From Lingula anatina (Eukaryota > Brachiopoda > Lingulata > Lingulida > Lingulidae), in the NCBI RefSeq assembly GCF_001039355.2, contig NW_019775383.1, positions 71,798 to 135,797 on the forward strand: a DNA stretch of 64,000 nt, given 5' to 3'. Shown piece after piece: positions 61,135-64,000 of the stretch (position 1 is its first letter; every line of letters begins with the position of its first letter). The position numbers and the translations under genes are program-made. Below the pieces are notes generated by a model. That model did no database searches. It saw only the letters and a list, made by a program, of their open reading frames with translations, and had not been told where the DNA came from.

Positions 61135-63736
61135 GAGGGGAGGTACTGCACACTCACCCCTTGGCACACTTGATTCCTGGGTTATCCTCCAGAAACCAAG
61201 GCAAGTAGCGGACAAAGGTGTCTTTATCAGGATGGTCCCGAGTGATACTGGTATTACACTTGTAACAGGAACTGTTGTCAACTGGAATAAAAAACAGCAA
61301 TACCATCAGACAATATCAAGTGAGTAAAATCACAAGAAAGTTGCCATTCATTTGAAAATCATAGTCAGGAACCTGACAAATCTCATATAACCTGAATCTC
61401 AAAATGAAAATGTCATAAATTTGACAACACAGCACATTAGACGAGGCAGAGAACACATTAAATGTGTTAGATGTGACAATGACAGAAATGTGTTAGGTGC
61501 GACAGCAGCACAAATAAGACAAGACAGAGAACACAATGAATGCATTAGGTATGACAGCAACATACATAAGACAAGACAGACAACACCCTGAATGTGTTAG
61601 GTGTGACAACAGACCACACTGACCTAGTGAGGGACAGAGCACCTCCTTCCCATGGTCATCTTTGATGGCTCGGCAGCAAGGAGGACTTCCTCCAGGTTTT
61701 AACCAGGCAAAGTAGTCATCTAGCCAGGAGCTGGCAGGCTGGGCTATCCTGGAGCTGGACACAACACATGGACATCAGTAAATACAACCAAAGATTCATT
61801 TTTAATGCATTTCTTTATAATGAAAATATCTTTAAACATCTTTTAAAATGTAATATATTTCAATGATTTATTTGGAATTACCATTTTACTATAATTAAGT
61901 ATGTACCATCCAACTTTTAGTTGCAAATAAAAATCATTATTATTATTAATGTAGTCTGGCTAACACAGTTTTTGCACAGAACTATTAATAGCTATTTGTC
62001 TTTTCATATGTTTTCAAAAATGAAACCAATAAATTTCAAACATTTGGTCAGCATAAAAAATATTTCTTATTAACACATTCTTAATTCTTCAACCCAGTCA
62101 AACTTTATCTCAGCAAGCAAAAATAAAATAAAATAAAATAAAATAAAATAAAATAAAATAAAATACACAAATGAAATTCAAACTTGTCCCTTACACATTA
62201 CTAAACTTTGAAGCCAGTGAAATCTGTCCAATCAGTGAGTCCTGATGACAGCCAGGTAGTCCACATATCCAGTTCTGTCCTTCCAGAGTGCTGTAATCAT
62301 AGCCGTCCTTCACCACAAAGTAGACGGGTGGACCCACTGACAGGTACTTGGCCATGGCGTCAAAGTAGGTCAGAACGTAAGAATCCTGGATAAACAATTT
62401 TAATTCTTTGTGACTATTTTTCAATAGATGTACTGTTAGATTCCTTGAAACTAATATTTTTTGTAATCAATTTTCAACAAATTGTTTTGGAAGAACCCTG
62501 GAAAACCATCATTCATAATCTATATTATGAATTTTTAATGATATGCAATAAGCACCCATTATATTCATTTCGAGGGAGACACTGTGCAAGCAATTCATAG
62601 AAAATTACTTTGACTGGATACTTGTGGCACAAATGCAACACGCGGAAATACTCAAAACTTTGTGTCATGTGAACAAGGTCCTCAGGCAAATTTTCCTATT
62701 ACCTGTACCTGTACCACTCCCCTTAACCCAACTGAAGCTTACATATTTGTGAAACTTACATACTTAGTATGTGTACTTACTCTGGGCATGGACAGTTTCT
62801 GATCTAAGCCAGTGCTTAACTTAGGCACCATGGCAAGACTGGCACAGCACCAGCCAACAAATATCACAATCTGAAAGAAAATGAGGAAAAAATGATTTCA
62901 AAATCTATCCTAAATATTTATCAAACAACTCATAATTATTTGTACTTAACAATAATATAACTGTAATACTTTTGACCATCATTTGACATTTTTCCACTGC
63001 ATTTATTATTGTACTCAAAGCCATCTTGTGACAAAGTCCAAGTGCTGAAGTTTCACAGAGAACAGTCTCAGCTGATGCAATCAATATAAAACAAAAATCT
63101 CACCCATTCTTCAAAACACTATCACACCTTACACAATGCTGGTGTATTCATCACAGATGGTCAGACACAACAAATTGATAGCATCTCAACTAACACAACC
63201 AAAACAATTCAATCTCACCCAATTTCTCACAAAACAGTCACACCTAACACAATACAAGTCTACATACCACAGAAGGCCTGACCCAGTCACTCATCAGGAA
63301 AGGTGCATAGTAATTCTTGAAGCAGGCCAGTAAATAGCTGTCCTGTTTGGGAGGAATGGACTTCCCGACTTTGACGCAGCAGGCCACATCAATGCGGTTA
63401 TTCTGATAACAAAAAGATAATCATGTAAAAATACAAGTAGTGCATCTGTTATCTTGTCTTTGTCAATAACATCACTGTACTATCAAACAGATTATGTTCC
63501 TATGACATTTTTTTCTTTCTTCCTTGCTCTTCTTTTGTCTTAATGACCAACCTACTAGAGAGGAAAAAATCATTTGAGCATTCACCAAATATTTTCCCAG
63601 TAACTTACCTCTTGTCTCTTGACATCTAGAGACAGCAGAGCCACAAACACTGAAATCTGTAGCAGGAAGTTGAAGAGTACGGCCTGGGCGGCGTACAGAG
63701 AGAAGATCCTTACAGCTGGCATGTCTATCAGGGCAC
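54990..63736 (-). CDS. NPC1: NPC1-like cholesterol transporter, C-terminal half (12 exons, 5' end outside window)
   Basis: Exons in transcript order: 63609-63736, 63268-63402, 62781-62870, 62195-62385, 61624-61754, 61158-61281, 60959-61020, 60458-60686, 59817-60048, 59082-59195, 58689-58851, then terminal exon 56373-56527 (TAA) or 54990-55090 (TGA). Phases match at every join; with the long tail 1754 bases, about 584 residues, equal the human protein from its GALSVMPA segment to the end. NPC1 moves cholesterol out of late endosomes and lysosomes. The first exon holds the end of the sterol-sensing domain ([20 protein letters not shown]). Exons 63268-60458 form the cysteine-rich luminal loop with PPVYFV and several Asn-X-Thr/Ser sites. 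The last exons form the final membrane bundle ([32 protein letters not shown]). The gene converges on PREP. Confidence 0.93.
59264..59435. mobile_element. 172-bp MITE with AGTAC target duplication (NPC1 intron)
   Basis: Left end CAGGGGTGGATTTAG, right end CTGGATCTGCCCCTG (inverted, few mismatches). AGTAC flanks both sides (59259-59263, 59436-59440). It is non-coding. Confidence 0.75.
60914..60939. repeat. TG dinucleotide repeat near an NPC1 donor
   Basis: Thirteen TG units about 15 bases beyond the donor of exon 60959-61020. On the transcribed strand this is a CA repeat, a known context for splicing regulators of the hnRNP L type (inference). Confidence 0.8.
61093..61132. repeat. GA dinucleotide repeat in an NPC1 intron
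   Basis: About 20 GA units just downstream (transcript sense) of exon 61158-61281. The transcript carries a CT tract in the 137-base intron. Confidence 0.9.
62119..62164. repeat. AAAAT pentanucleotide repeat
   Basis: About nine AAAAT units in an NPC1 intron, 30 bases beyond exon 62195-62385. Confidence 0.9.
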
Positions 63737-64000
63737 CTGGGGGGGAAGAGGGAGGCGGGGGTCAAGGGTTTGGTTTAAAATTACTTCAACTTAAAAGTTA
63801 TGACTAATAAATATATATTATTACACATATATTATTACACATAAATTACTTCATATTTGTATTTTACCTCAAACAACACAGAATCAAGCGCATGTGCATG
63901 TATGTGTGTATGTATGCACATTATGTGTATTTGCACATGAATACCTCTGCTGTTCAGCAACTTGACAGTGCAAGGTGAGGTGGTAATAACAAAAATTATT
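63737..64000 (-). other. NPC1 intron running off the window
   Basis: No further NPC1 exon could be fitted here. Upstream exons must lie to the right of the window. Confidence 0.6.

Noticed and set aside
63900-64000. Possible next NPC1 exon at the window edge
   Set aside because: No sequence matching the expected segment before GALIDMPA could be read here on the - strand.

Overview
This window is AT-rich nuclear DNA from an invertebrate animal. The genes have many short exons with GT-AG introns, and microsatellites, small inverted-repeat elements and tandem duplications are dense. The gene set (a clip-like plus chymotrypsin-fold protease, animal-type RNF217, PREP and NPC1) and the low GC content suggest a marine lophotrochozoan such as a mollusc. 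That placement is inference, since no taxonomic marker is present.

Layout. (1) 344-8325, + strand: a degenerate sulfotransferase copy, then an intact four-exon, 401-residue sulfotransferase. (2) 8899-18364, - strand: a secreted serine protease of 316 residues in seven exons, followed by a second near-identical copy that loses its last exon at a one-base N (14305). (3) 18365-24133: no gene recognised, several inverted-repeat elements. (4) 24134-35480: an RNF217-like RBR ubiquitin ligase (- strand, 768 residues, four exons), head to head with prolyl oligopeptidase (PREP, + strand). The shared promoter, RNF217 exon 1 and PREP exon 1 are all present twice. (5) 35418-52549: PREP, 20 exons, 707 residues, with exons 9-11 also present twice. 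(6) 54990-63736, - strand: the C-terminal half of NPC1 (12 exons in the window), with two alternative terminal exons. Upstream exons lie beyond the window.

All exon joins given here were checked for splice dinucleotides and matching phase, and the summed coding lengths are whole codons. The genes do not form one pathway. PREP and NPC1 are cytosolic and lysosomal housekeeping genes, RNF217 is a membrane-anchored ligase, and the protease is secreted.

The strongest theme is local duplication at two levels. The three large duplicated blocks (protease; RNF217/PREP promoter; PREP exons 9-11) each meet at a single N, and one shows homopolymer-corrupted sequence. Unmerged haplotypes in the assembly explain these best, though real duplication is not excluded. 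Independent of the N junctions are true small-scale exon-edge duplications: an array of the protease C-terminal coding segment, an array of the PREP exon 7 end with its splice donor, a truncated copy of PREP exon 6, a duplicated acceptor in the sulfotransferase, four tandem DR1 nuclear-receptor-like sites beside a PREP donor, and duplicated NPC1 terminal exons. I did not find a convincing wholly new biological system; the exon-edge arrays and the NPC1 tails are the most worthwhile leads.
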